Origin: Ziziphus jujuba
Lineage: Eukaryota > Streptophyta > Magnoliopsida > Rosales > Rhamnaceae
Reading direction: 5' to 3'
Length of the DNA: 64,000 nt
Assembly (NCBI RefSeq): GCF_031755915.1
Contig: NC_083381.1
Span: 8,382,501 to 8,446,500 of the forward strand
Shown here: one piece after another, positions 22,870-34,878 of the stretch
Layout of the letters: each line of letters opens with the position of its first letter
How positions within the stretch are numbered: the first letter of the stretch is position 1
Program-made: the position numbers and the translations under genes
Notes under the pieces: model-generated
Databases searched by the model: none
Told to the model about the DNA's origin: nothing
Seen by the model: the letters and a program-made list of their open reading frames with translations, nothing else

Positions 22870-24510
22870 AACTAACTGTGAACGGATTCGCCTCTGGCCT
22901 CTAGGCACGTAGGAACTGCTTGAGTTCACTGGGGTGGAGCACGGTTTGCCAAAATTGGCATAGGTTAGGTGCTATTGATGGAACATAGTAAGCCTATCTT
23001 TTTCCATATGGAAGTGCTGCGGGCACATAGAGATGTGGGTAGAGGAAGCTTGGAAACTAATCACGAAAAGTTTTTTTGTTTTTTATTTCTTACATGCTCG
23101 TTACATGGTTATACTTAATAAGAATTTTTGTGTTCCTTCTTCAATCTGGCCAAACTTTTGCGAACTTCAGGCAAATATTAATAAAATTTTTGTTGGATTA
23201 TTGAAAGGGATTCTCAAATGAGATTTTGGTAAGATAATTGGTTGGGTAAGCCTTTTATTGAGTTACTAGACATACAAATTAGAGTCTAAATCCAAACTTG
23301 CTTATTTTAGCTTTGGTTAATACCGATGATCATTAGACTACACCTTCAAAATTCAGTACATATTTTTTGCTAATGGCTGCTAGAATTTCCATGGTATGTG
23401 TTGATTTTAATCCAAGTTTATTTTTTTTGGAAGCATTCTTCTTTAGGTGTCATTAGCTGCAAGATAATGTATAATCATCTTATGGATGCCTAAATGATTG
23501 TAGGTTAGGTTAAAGGCATTTGGTTTAATTACATTCCTCCTTCACATTCTTTCTTATGTTGGAGATTGTTTCTTAATAAGCTTCCTATTGATGAGTTTTT
23601 TGTGTGAAGAGGAGTTAGTATGGTGTCTCGGTGTTAGCCTTGCAATAAATATTGTGAGTTTTTTCTCATATGTTTATGTTGTGTCCATATATTGTAGCAG
23701 TTTAGAATTTCATTGGCCGTTACTTTGGTCATAATCTAGATACCCTGAGTACTCATTTGCATTTGTCTAAGATGGCTTTAAAAATCAATCAGAGTTCTTA
23801 ATTTGCTAGTAACTAGCTTGTTGTGGTTATAACTAATTTCTATTCTATTTGGTTTGCTCGAAATCAAATTCTTTAATCAAATTTGCTTATTCATTTAGCT
23901 TGGAAATTTGTTTTCATTGCTAATTCAATTAAGGAGGCCAACACACTTCAATCAGGAACAATGCGAAACTCAATGTTGGATCTTTTCTTGATTAAAAATT
24001 TTAGGATCAAGACTAATATTATGAAGGCTCGTAAAATTATTCAAGTTAATAGGTATTTTCCAGCTTCTTTTTGGATCAAAGTGAACATAGATAGTGCTGC
24101 CAATGGTACTTCTAGCTGTGAGGGGTAGAGGCATATTCAAGACTTGTTATGGGTTTGTGAAAGATTGCTCTACTATCCCTTTCAGCATTGTTTTTGCTTT
24201 CAAGATGGAGCTTCTTTTGGTTTTTCATGCTTTGGAGCTTTCTAAGAGATTTTCTTGGCATAGTTTGTGAATGCAGTGTGACTCACCTTGAGTAGTGCAA
24301 CTTCTAAGGTCTAATTCTAGTTTACTAATCTTAATTTCATCAATAGTGTCAATTTCAGAGTCTTCCACTTTTTTCTAGAAGAAAACAAGGTAGCTGATTT
24401 ACTTTCTAAATTTTCCATTATGGAAGATTTAGAGTGTTGGTAGGCATCTATTTCTTCTTTTTCTACTTCTGCTCGTTTCGAGAATTTAATGTGGAGAAAG
24501 GCTTATAGAT
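22870..24510 (+). pseudogene. LINE (non-LTR retrotransposon) remnant: zinc-binding RT tail and RNase H
   Basis: Two domains of a plant L1-type LINE ORF2 are readable. About 23560-23670 gives WRLFLNKLPIDEFF...RGVSMVSRC..CNKYCEFF, the zinc-binding 'zf-RVT' segment after the reverse transcriptase. About 24073-24300 gives WIKVNIDSAANGTSSCEG and, after a +1 frameshift, GIFKTCYGFVKDCSTIPF, FKMELLLVFHALELS and MQCDS, the RNase H domain with the D, E and D positions still visible. Several stops intervene. The endonuclease and reverse transcriptase core are absent, which fits a 5'-truncated LINE. The end of the RNase H region abuts the Cassandra insertion at 24515. Confidence 0.75.
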
Positions 24511-24514
24511 TATT

Positions 24515-25402
24515 TGAGCAATGCCCCACCTCCACTGGCGACCTGCTCTCTTGCTCTACCAATATTGTCCTTAATTTAACTATCACACTTGAGATGGTAT
24601 GTAGTTTTTGGTTCAGACTTCCCAGTGGGTCACTCATATTAGGATTGTTTCCACTAGAGCATACTTAATTCCAAAATTCTTTCAAACCTTGAAACCAACT
24701 ATTTTGAAAAATCTTTAGTTGTTAAAAGAGTGACTTTATGTAAATTAGAATCATTACCATTCCGCACTTGGCGATATAGGATTGGACACCATGTAGCCTT
24801 TTCCATAACGTAGCCTACTAGTATTTCGCATCTGCCCATATTTATTTTGGTAGCCACACACCGATTTGAGCTTATATTGGTTGTTACAATCCATCATTCT
24901 TAGGGTTCAGCATCCTAGTTGACACATTTCCAATAAGGTACAGACATTGAAATCATCTGTAATGCCTTCCACTAGCATCTCACTCTCTTGCTCTACCAAC
25001 ATCGTCCTCAATTTAGCTCGTAAGGTCCCCCATTGACATGCCACTCTCTTACACTACTGATATTGTCTTCAATGTAACCATCACAATGCAAACGAAATGA
25101 AGTTTTTTTTTTCCTCTCTTTTTTTTTTCGGTTTAAGACTTCTCATGGGGTCATCCATCATAGAATTGCCTCCAATGGAGCACATTCAACCCTGCAGTTC
25201 TTTCAAACGCTGAAGTAAACCGCTTTGAAAATGCCTTGGTTGTTCAAAGAGAGATTATTTTTATTTTTGAACCATCTTCGTCCACACCTAAATGATGTAG
25301 GATTGGATACTTAATAGCTCTTGCTAGTAAAATAGCTTGGCAGCCTCACACCAATCAATTCACACTGGTCATCACATCAATTTGTTAACACTGGTCATCA
25401 CA
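24515..25402 (-). mobile_element. Cassandra TRIM, complete but decayed, minus strand
   Basis: Two LTRs (24515-24888 and 24958 to 25376 or 25402) flank a ~70-bp core. Each LTR, read on the minus strand, starts TGTNACAACC-like and contains the block related to the 3' half of 5S rRNA (AGTTAAGC..GCTC..GGATGGGTGACC, here much altered, around 24620-24680 and 25140-25200). The primer site in the core is degraded (plus strand 'acattgaaatcatc'). The right end has a small tandem duplication of 'acactggtcatcaca'. Cassandra elements encode no protein and rely on other elements to move. This copy inserted at the end of the LINE remnant. Confidence 0.75.
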
Positions 25403-26570
25403 TTTTGTAATTGACTAGGTACTCTTTTTCCCTTTTTTTTTGTTTTTACCATTGGGTTTTCTAGGTGTAAGGTTTTAATGATACCTACTTTGGGTGGTTT
25501 TGTTTGTCTTTTGGATTTTGTTCCTTTTCATCCTTGTATTAACAAACTTCTCTTACTTTAATAAATTTGTCCAGCTTTGGTTTTCTTACTTGGGGGTGCC
25601 AATTTGGTTAGGATGTCCTAGAGATTTTAAGTCTGGCAACCTATTTCAGTTATTATATACTTATTATAATAGTAAAATTTTTGGTTTTATTTTTAAAAAA
25701 GTTGATTAACCGACTAAATCAATCAATCTAGGCTAATCTAATTTGTTTGGATAATTTATTTTATATTAATTAGATAGCATTGGTTTAACAAATCCAAAAC
25801 CAAATAATCAGTTCAATTTATATTGGATTTAAGAGACAAAAGTCTATGAAACTGATCCAAATCAAATTGATTAAAATATAAATAATTAAAAAATATATTT
25901 AAAAAATAATTAGTAAATTACTGCAGTTTTTGTTTTTATTTCATATAAATTGATTTTCATTTAGTCAAAACAAGTTTTAATTTATACATTATTTTAAGCA
26001 ATTTTATTTTATTTTATCTCATCTTAAAAATAAATATATTTATTTTTCAAAAGCAAAAGAGATTTCAGTTAAAAAATAGAATATTTTACACAAGTAAAAA
26101 AGGCCAAAAGTTAAATTTTCAACCGCCTGATATGTAAAATAGGATCGGATTGGATTTAATGTTAAATCAGTTTGAATTTGATTGAACATTACCAAACCGT
26201 ACTTTATGCCAAAATAGGTCCATTTTGAACTAATGAACACCATAGTTATGTAAATCACGGCTCCCATCCTTTATAATTCCCGGTGTCTTCAATATATTGT
26301 TTCTTTGATTGGTTACGTTGACATAATTAATATTTAAGAGTCCAAAAAATAAATAAATAAATAAATAAATAACAAGACCAACAAACAAGTTATTTTCTTC
26401 AAGTTCTATTCCACATTGAATAACAATAATATCATTTTTTACACTTGGTAAACGGGTTCATAAACTAATTTGGTATTTAAAGCCTTACTATTACACATTA
26501 GCTTATCGTTTAGTTTCAGGCCTCCTTTTATATAATTAAGAGGTCTCCATTAAAATTCTCTTTGAAATTC
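25403..26570. other. Unassigned AT-rich DNA downstream of the organ-specific-protein gene
   Basis: No gene was recognised. Words such as 'aaccaaataatcagttcaattta' and 'ccaaatcaaattgattaaa' near 25800-25870 recall the foldback repeat near 21760, so a short dispersed repeat is likely. An (AAAT)n run is at 26348-26371. The last ~100 bases should hold the 3' untranslated region of the minus-strand gene. Confidence 0.4.
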
Positions 26571-27440
26571 TTAATTTCCTTGCTTGGTTTCAAAATTTTG
26601 GTCACCATGATAAACCCAAAAATTTGATGACATGTCAACAGAAAAATCTTTAACAAGGTTTTCCCTGAACTTGATATCCTTGTTTGCTTCAACATTTTGG
26701 TTCCCATCATAAACCCACAGATTTGATGATGGTTCAACAACAAAATCTTCACTAATTAGATATTCCCCGTTTGTATTGAAGCTCCTTTCCTCCTCATTCG
26801 GTTCAACATTTTTGTTACCTTGATAAGTCCAGAAATTTGATGATGTTTCAGCTGAAAAATCTTTAGCAAATTTACCACCATTTCTTGAATTTGCTATATT
26901 ACCAAGTAGGCCTTGAATGGCCTTTGGAATTGGTTGATTCTCCATGATAACTGCCCAATATTCTCCTGGGTCTTTCCTTGCAGTAATGGTATTTGGAACC
27001 TGTATGTCCAAAATAAAATAGGAAGAAGAAGATGAAGAAGCTGATGATATAAATAAAAAAAGTTAGAAGTAATCATTTTCTCTCACTGAGATCAAAAGCA
27101 TTTAATAATTTCTTTATTTTTATTCTTTATTTTTAGGATTATAATATAATTCTAAACTAAATTTGAGCAGCATACAAAATATACGTCGTGACTTTAATAT
27201 CATCGCAAGGAGTGATTTATTGAGGAGGTGATAATTCTACATAATTCTACATAATTCTTTGTTATTGAGTATAAATATATAAGAAGAAATGCATTAGCGT
27301 AATTAATAAGGAAATGATTATTGTACTTGATTAGACGATCTGGAATTTAATGATAGCTATACAGTTGAGAACATAATATTTCTTACCAGAAGCAATGATG
27401 AGAAGGTGAAGATGATCATCAGCAGAAAGAAAGTTTTCAT
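26571..27440 (-). CDS. Organ-specific protein S2/P4-like (DUF2775), two exons, intact
   Basis: Exon 1 (27440-27387) encodes MKTFFLLMIIFTFSSLLL, the core of a signal peptide. A phase-0 intron with GT/AG ends joins it to exon 2 (27000-26571), giving 160 residues and no internal stop. The family signature RKDPGEYW is at residues 26-33 and is followed by ENQPIPKAIQGLL at 38-50. Three copies of a ~20-residue unit (consensus DFSxExSSNFWxYxGNxNVE) lie at about 66-84, 104-122 and 137-154, a repeat number that varies in this family. These are small secreted plant proteins of unknown biochemical role, named for organ-restricted expression. A TATA box lies 95-105 bp upstream of the ATG. It is one of two genes in the window without damage. 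Confidence 0.88.
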
Positions 27441-27509
27441 CTTGGTGTAGACTTATGAAGATGAAACTAAATTTTTTTTTTTTTTTAATGAAAATTTCGC
27501 TTGAATGGT

Positions 27510-27770
27510 TGAAGAGGCTAACTTAGCTCTCAACATTTATAGACGTTATCATCTATGAGAAGTGAATTATTGAAGGAGACACCCTGTAGCTAAATATTTA
27601 ATATTATCTTGATTAATTATATCAGAAATATGTATATATATTTATATACATATATAGATATTTTATTAATATTATTATTATCATCTTGAATCTAATATGA
27701 AGCAAACAAAATTTTGATATGATAAATATTTATTCAATGCTGCATGGGATCCACCTGTTAAGAATAATTT
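27510..27770 (-). repeat. Upstream region of the organ-specific-protein gene, proximal copy
   Basis: This stretch matches 28450-28770 in the same orientation: 'gaagaggctaa', 'agaagtg.attattgaag.agaca', 'agctaaatatttaatattatctt', 'atcttgaatctaatatg', 'gattttgatatgataaatatttat' and 'ggatccac' occur in the same order in both. The duplicated DNA is the promoter side of the gene. Confidence 0.8.
27535..27542 (-). promoter_or_regulatory. TATA box of the organ-specific-protein gene
   Basis: The minus strand reads CTATAAAT, 95-102 bases upstream of the start codon at 27440-27438. The spacing leaves room for a leader of about 65-70 bases, which includes a poly-A run. Confidence 0.65.
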
Positions 27771-27904
27771 CCACCACCAAATGATTTTGACTATTTGTGA
27801 CATCTCACATTCTAGAATAAAGAAAATAAAATAAACAATTTTAAATATTCTGATGCTTTAATACTTAACAGATTTTAATTAATTAAGAAAAACCAATGAA
27901 ATAG

Positions 27905-28140
27905 GTGGCCCATTAGCCAGCATAAAAATGCTGGCTAAAAGCCAACATTAAATTAAAAGATAAATAATAGACAGCCAATAAGCCTTCTTTACAATGAAGA
28001 AAAAATAAAATTAAAACTAAAAAGAAATATTCTAGTGTAGAGGGATTTAGCAGATGTGAAGGTCCCTTCAAAGTGCCAAAGAGGCTTCAATGTGTAGTAG
28101 AAAAGCCACCTATAAATTCCTTATTTTTTCTATGAGCAAT
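27905..28140. repeat. Dispersed repeat shared with 47960-48150
   Basis: The last ~100 bases ('ttctagtgtagagggatttagcag...ggtcccttcaaagtgccaaagaggcttcaatgtgtag...aagccacctataaattcc') match 48050-48150 closely. Both copies lie about 0.6-0.7 kb upstream of the start codon of an intact minus-strand gene. The left half has a small hairpin, 'agccagcataaaaatgctggct'. A family name could not be given. Confidence 0.6.
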
Positions 28141-28449
28141 AAATACTTTAAGTTATATTTCAAAAAATCCAATTAGTTGTTTTCCTTTTTTTTTTTTTTT
28201 TTTCCCTTCCTCTTAATCCATGTGGGATAAATGCTTTATCTTAGTCTTCTAGTCTCTTTTATCTAGGCCGAAATATTGATACAAACCCATCGTATTAATT
28301 TTATTCAATTTTGCATGAATGACTTTATTTATTTATTTATTTTTCATTATTATACCAGTTTCTAATTTAAAGAGGAGAGATATAGGTTGAATCAATAATT
28401 TCATGAGCATGGATGTGACAGCATACCAATTAAGCAAACCTCATTTGAA

Positions 28450-28770
28450 TATTTATATAATTGAAGAGGCTAATTGACCTGTATATCAACCTCATTTGAA
28501 TGCATAAACGATTGAAAAGGATAATTTATCTATTTGTAATCTTTACAGATCATATATGAAAGAAGTGCATTGTTGAAGCAGACAGCTCAGCTAAATATTT
28601 AATATTATCTTGTGGACAAATAATTAATATTATCTTGAATTATATGAGAAACATATATGAATATATATATATATATATATTATCTTGAATCTAATATGGA
28701 AGTGAGTTGATTTTGATATGATAAATATTTATCAAATATTGCAGGGGATCCACTACGCTTGTAATAATTA
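28450..28770 (-). repeat. Upstream region of the organ-specific-protein gene, distal copy
   Basis: Second copy of the sequence at 27510-27770. No signal-peptide exon or DUF2775 exon remains beside it (28150-28450 carries neither), so it is either the relic of a lost tandem gene copy or a duplicated promoter segment. A (TA)n run at 28660-28680 is private to this copy. Confidence 0.75.
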
Positions 28771-28826
28771 TGATTTGTGAACAATTTTTTTTGAAACAAA
28801 AAAATAATTATGATATTAAAAATTTT

Positions 28827-29977
28827 GGATAATGTCACCAAAATTTCGTAAACTATATTGCTATTGATATGTAGATCCTGAAATATAATTTGACAAGTTG
28901 GTCACTGAATTTTCTAATTTGTTCAATTGTTGGTTTCTAAATAATTTTCCATCCAAAATTCTATTATCGTAAGAGACCAATATGAGGCTTTTTTATATGT
29001 AGATTATGTAACTTATGTGCAATAAACATTAAAAAAAACTCAAATAATACTTTTAAATTTATTTAAATAAAATAAATATTTTTTATTAATAATTACTTAA
29101 AAATCTTACGAAATTAATTTTTTGTAGTAATCATTATTTATTTTTTATTAATAATTATCCTTTGAAATATTTTTAAAGGGATAAAAATTTAAAAAATATA
29201 TATCGAAAGTATTTATTGATAATTTTATTAATCAATAAAATATTATTTATTATTATTTTTTTTTCATCTTTTCTGTTATAAAAGATATATTCGTTATATT
29301 TTATGGGAATAATTCATAAACATTTTTACATTTTAATATTCTTTTTTATTTAATATTCTCTTGAAAAAGTACAAACATTGAGTACTAAGATTTAATTTTG
29401 AATATGGTTTTGTATAAAACGTATAAATTTTGCATTTTTATGGGTCATAAAAATTTTTAAATTTAAAATTATCTTTTAAAAATATTCTTAAAAATATATT
29501 TCTCTTATATTTTGTAATCACTGTAACATATTACTTAAAAATTTTGATGATTAAAAATAAAACTTTATGCAATAAATAAATGAAAAATATAAAAAGAAAT
29601 GTAACTAAATGGTATCTAATTTTAAGAATAAAATTTTTCGACAATAATATATACATATTTTAAATTTTTATACTTTAAAAAATATTTCAAAAGATAAAAT
29701 ACTTCCCAATCTTATTTTCATGATATTCTATTGAAAAAATAATTTTTAAGATCTTTCAAAGTACTTAGTAAAATATTATTTAGCTCTTTTAATATTTATT
29801 ACATGTGTAATCCCAGAACTATATAAAATTTTCACTTTAGTCCCTCATAATAATGGAATTTTAAATTGAAAATAAGTTAGGGGCTAATGATGTAATAAAT
29901 TAGTAAGTTTAAAGATCAATTTGTCAAAAAAATAGTTTATGGATATAGTATAATTTAGAAACTTTTGGAGATTATCC
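28827..29977. mobile_element. Mutator-like inverted-repeat element, non-autonomous
   Basis: The left end GGATAATGTCACCAAAATTTCGTAAACTAT matches the reverse complement of the right end, GGATAATCTCCAAAAGTTTCTAAATTAT, and similarity continues inward for roughly 100-150 bases ('tttgacaa.ttg.tc..tgaa', 'aattttccat.caaaattc'). Flanks read 'aaaaatttt' on the left and 'acaaattta' on the right, a possible decayed 9-bp duplication. The interior is AT-rich and non-coding. Confidence 0.6.
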
Positions 29978-30291
29978 CTACAAATTTAAAATGATAGAAC
30001 TCCATTAGGCAAAAGGGACTTGCTTGCAAGGCATTAACAAACACTAATGTTTATTTATATATTTTTTATTATTATTTTTTTATCATTATAACAATTTCCT
30101 TCCCTCGTCCTGACGTCTTGAATATGACTTGCAGTTGTAGGTGTTAGTAACATTAACTAGCACTAATGTTACTAAGTGGCAATAACAAAATAAACTAATT
30201 AAACATAATTAAACCATTACATCCACAACATATATAATATCTCAAAGTATCCATAATTTAAGTAAAAGCTGCACAAATAAAATCCAAGACA

Positions 30292-30296
30292 TAAGA
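30292..30296 (+). repeat. Target-site duplication TAAGA, left copy
   Basis: TAAGA directly precedes TGTAACACCC at 30297 and recurs at 33947-33951, directly after the LTR end CTAACA. Confidence 0.9.
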
Positions 30297-31604
30297 TGTA
30301 ACACCCTGACTAGAGATAATGCCTCGAATTTGCATTTTTGACCAAGTGTGACCAAGGTTGATTGGAATTGATCAAGTGGATCCCATTGTTGACTTTTGAT
30401 TATGAAAGAGATTTTGTATTGACTAAGGTACCATGGCGAAATACTCATCAACACAAGTTTTTAGATTAGTAGTACGCCAAAATCAGACCTAAGATTAGAA
30501 ATTTATGGTCAAAACAAGATGCGATATCTCTAGATTGATCAAGGAGCCTCGAGTTGATATTTTATCTATATGGATTTTGATATTGACCATATACCGACCA
30601 CATGCTTAATTTGGACCTACATTTAAAAAATTGCAGTTTTGTAAGGTTATGTTTATCTTTCCCAAGATTGACTTTGCCGGGTAGTGTAAAGGTGCCACGT
30701 GTCACATTGAAAAGATGCCATTTATCACGACTAGAGAGAGACACTTGTAATCCTTAATAAAAAATTATTTCTTTTTATTTTTCTTTTTCCTTTCCATTTT
30801 TCTCCTCCCTCACGTGTGAAAAAACCCTCCTTCCCTCTCTCCACCCCCTTGGGTTGGTTGGAATCGATGAACCTCTAGCCACCCATCAGTGACATGCGTT
30901 GGCTACCGGCATAGCCTAGTTGCTTGCAAGCTGTGTCACCAAATTTGGTTGCTAGTCGGTCAGGAACGTGCCCAGATTGGGCGTTGAAGCTAGCGGCGGT
31001 CATTTCTCTTCCTCTGGTGAATTTGCCAGTGCTCCAGTGTGCCTAGGCTCCACCATCCTCACTGTTCGACAGTCCACCATACTAGTTTTGCCAAGATGTA
31101 CGTTGATTGCTAGGGCCATCAATGCATCAGAAAATAGCCATGGAGATCGGCCATGGACACACCATTCGACCATTGATACTGACCATCTCGGGCCGCATTC
31201 CCAGTCCCTACCCCCTAATTCGAGCCTCTCGAAGTTGATGGTGGCCTTCGTTCACTCCAATTCGAGCTTGTTTATAGCGTATGAAAGGGGCAAGTTAGTA
31301 GTGGTTTCCTACGAGGATTCTAGCCAGTGCCAGTGATGTTGAGCTCAACATAGGTTAATATCATGTTCTTCATGCCTCTAGCTTTTCATTGGTATCTTGT
31401 TAGTGAATTATGGGGGTGTATTTGAAAAGTTGCCATTTTTGAGTAAATTCTTATTTAATGTGATAATTGTGTTAAATTGTGCGCATATGTATATGTTCAT
31501 GTATAAATATGAGTATGTATATTTGCAAATGTGTATTCTTGTATATATATAAGTATATGTGTGTACTCCTTTGATATGGTGTAAATGTACACATTTATAC
31601 ATAA

Positions 31605-31636
<32 letters not shown>

Positions 31637-31715
31637 GCTTGTTCAAAGAATTGTATGTATACGATTACACATATGTGTGTGAACATATGTGACTATATAT
31701 ATATATGAGTGTATA

Positions 31716-31756
<41 letters not shown>

Positions 31757-33946
31757 ATAAATATGTGTATGAGCATGTATATACTCGTTAAAAGGATTTT
31801 GTTATGTATAAAGACAAATATATATATACTTATGTCCAAAAAGATGTGTATACGCATATATTTTGTGTTATGTAAAAATTTTGAAAAATATTATGTATAT
31901 TTTAGAAATTCATAAAATTTATTATTTAATTTTATTGTGTAAGATTTATATGGTTTAAATACATTTGTTATACAAAATTTATGTTTATGATTGTAAATAA
32001 ATTATAGTAGGAATACTTAATTTTATAAAATTGTTGAATCTATGGGGTTGTTTAAAAGGAAATATGGAATTTTATAGATTTACTAAAAATGTCTAATCCC
32101 AGTTATATCTTATCAAATTTCGTTATTTATGATATTGTAAAATTTTATAGCTTTTAGATGCACCATATAGTATTGGTGTTCTATACTGTATTTGTTGTTT
32201 AGCGCACGATTATGTATGACTACACTGTGGGAGTCATAGACTTGAGGGTTGACAAGTATATTTGCACAGCAAGCATCAATCGCCTCCTTCCTTGGCCATA
32301 GAATGGCTGGTTATTTATATCATGGTCATCCTATGGGAGCCATGCACTTGATGGTTGGCAAGTATTTTGCATAGTGAGCACCAGCCACCCCCCTCCTTGG
32401 CCACAGGACGGCTGGTTATTATGTTATGGATTAGCGGGTAGGTTATATATATATAGTTGTCCTTTGTGAGTTTTGGTGACAGAGGGTAGGCAAGTATAAT
32501 GTAGAGAGCATCAACCATCCTCCTTTGGCTTTAGGATTGCTGCTTATTGTGGATTAGTGTACATGAATATATGGCCATCCTGTGAAAGCTATGGGCCTAA
32601 GGATTGGCAAGTATATTTGCTCAGTAAGCATCAGCTAACCTCCCCTCAGTTGAAGGACGATTGGTTTAGCCATGACAAGTTAAGAGCAATTGGTGCTTCG
32701 GGACACCAAGATGATCGATTGCAAGTTTTTCTCTTTAACCTCTCTGTCAAAATAATTCTTGGAATGCAGAGTACCGTCTTACACCATTGGTATATAATAT
32801 GGTGCATCAAGTGTATTTTTCATGTACACATATATATATATATTATGTTATATCCATGTGTATTACACTGTATGGGGACAATGACTCTATTGGGTCCATG
32901 AATAACTTCATATTGTAACTCTACTGTCTACAAGGCCAAAGGGTTGGACGGCCACTATAGGCAACCATCTCGAACTATATTGGTAGTAGTGTACTTGCGA
33001 TGGTTGATATCATGGGACCGGTGCATTAGCATGCTATATGGTACATCGGGCGTAATTTTGGTATAATTGTGCAAATTTCATAGTATATTTATAAATTTAT
33101 AAATTTTATTTTACCTTATTTTATTTTATCTATTAATAATTATGATTTTTATTATTATCATTATTTGTTGTTGTAATTAGTATTATTAATTATTATTGAT
33201 ATTATTATTATTATTTATTAATATTACTATTGTCAATTATTATTGTAGTTGTTATTATTATTTATTATGAGTATTGTTATTGTTATTAATGTTGTTATTA
33301 TTAGTGTTTGTTGTTATTGTTATCTATTACTATAGTTATTGTTTAGTAGGATTATTATTATTGTTATTATCATTTATTATTATTATTATTATAATAATTA
33401 TTATTATCATACAGTAGCCTTCGGGCAAGTATCGTAGCCATCGAACAAGTATTGTAGTCTTTAGATAAGTATCGTAGCCTTCGAACAAGTAGCCTTTAGA
33501 CAAGTTATCCAAAGTTTCGAGAGGTCCCATCACTAACATTATTGTTAGTATTGTTATTATTATTATCATTGTTTTTATATTTATCTTCTACATATGTTTA
33601 TGGATCTGATACATTTGGGAGATGTCACAATAACGTATGATTGTAATAAATGGATGGTGTGGGCGAACACGAATTATAAAGATATTTATATTTTATTAAA
33701 TTATTTCTTACATCTATATCCTTGTGCTATTGTTATAAAAGTCCTGAAAATTTGTGCAAATCTTATAGTAATGTAGGAGGAATAAGGTGGTAAAATATTA
33801 GAGTGTGTTTTCTGTGTAAGAGATTTTTGGAGCATGCTTGACCTTTAGAGGAGGTGCTGCTAGATTTTCCGTTGGATGATATAGTAAGGTTTTCCCAGTC
33901 GGAGCTCACCTAAGGTTCCGATAAGGAGTCTTAGAGGGATCTAACA
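30297..33946 (+). mobile_element. Solo LTR, Ty3/gypsy type, 3,650 bp
   Basis: It starts TGTAACACCCTGAC and ends GAGGGATCTAACA, with a perfect 5-bp duplication (TAAGA) on both sides and no internal region, so it is a solo LTR left by recombination between the two LTRs of a full element. The start belongs to the common plant gypsy TGTAACACCC class. Inside are a GC-richer part (30790-31340) with an open but domain-less frame at 30968-31336, TA-rich tracts at 31600-31760, an internal ~250-300-bp repeat (32160-32310, 32330-32440, 32560-32690), an (ATT)n tract at 33110-33415 and four short repeats of 'cgaacaagtatcgtagcc' at 33415-33490. It is related, inverted, to the LTR at 2592 and, direct, to the gypsy LTR at 7886. 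Confidence 0.88.
33110..33415. repeat. (ATT)n-rich trinucleotide tract of the solo LTR
   Basis: About 300 bases of ATT/GTT/ATC triplets, the inverted counterpart of the much longer tract at 3126-3880. Confidence 0.85.
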
Positions 33947-33951
33947 TAAGA

Positions 33952-34878
33952 AGATACTTAAACATTACAAACTAAGGTCCAGAAAATAATAACTACTGTC
34001 TCCAATTAGGAGTTTTTGTAAATACAATTTTGAAATCAAAACATACTGTGAGTATTAAACAAAACTACAAAATAAGCCTTCATAGACCCAATTGCTAACT
34101 CAAGCCAGCACCTTTCTAAGTGCACGTTAGAAGCTATAGTCAAAATCCAAATTCCATCTATATATAACTCATCAAGCAGGGTTTTAGTACCTTACAAAAT
34201 TTTTTGAGAAATAATAAGTATTTTGTGCAATATACTTCTAATAATTATAAGTAAAAATATATAACCATAAACTTTATCATATCTAAAATCATGTAAAAAG
34301 GATTTAAAGCACATGTTGTATGTAAAAGCCACTAGATCATATAAAGTACACTTATATGTAGCGCATGTTCAAGTCATTAGCACACATGTAAATTACATTT
34401 TTCATATAGGGCACATAAGACTAATCATCATCATCATCATCATCATGATCATTTAAACTACTTAGGGGGCTATTTCCATGCTTAAGTAGGAGGAATAATC
34501 TAGAAATCTAGCCATACATCTGATGGAACAATCCTTAACATGGGCAAAGCAGTAAATCATCACAATATCATTATCTCATCATAAATCGTCAATCGTGCAT
34601 CGTTAATGATCTTATGTAAAGGAACAAATCAAAGATGGCATAGCATGATACAAATCTTAAGTTCTAACAAGTTCTAATTTAAAAAGATAAACTAACAAAG
34701 TCACGCTCATAGATCATAAAATTATAAACTTTAAAATCAAGCTTAATTGATATTATAAACTTTGAGACATTATATGTATAAAAATAGTTCCAAGTTCGAT
34801 TAATCATATTTGTCATCAAAAAATGTAGAAAAAAAGAAAGTCTGTTACTCATATGTATTAAGCAATATCATGTGCAAA
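33952..34878. other. Unassigned AT-rich DNA between solo LTR and copia element
   Basis: No gene, LTR border or primer site was seen. A (CAT)n run lies at 34426-34445. Confidence 0.4.

Noticed and set aside
30968..31336. 122-residue plus-strand open frame
   Set aside because: Lies inside the solo LTR in its GC-richer part. No recognisable domain, and the homologous part of other LTR copies does not keep it open.
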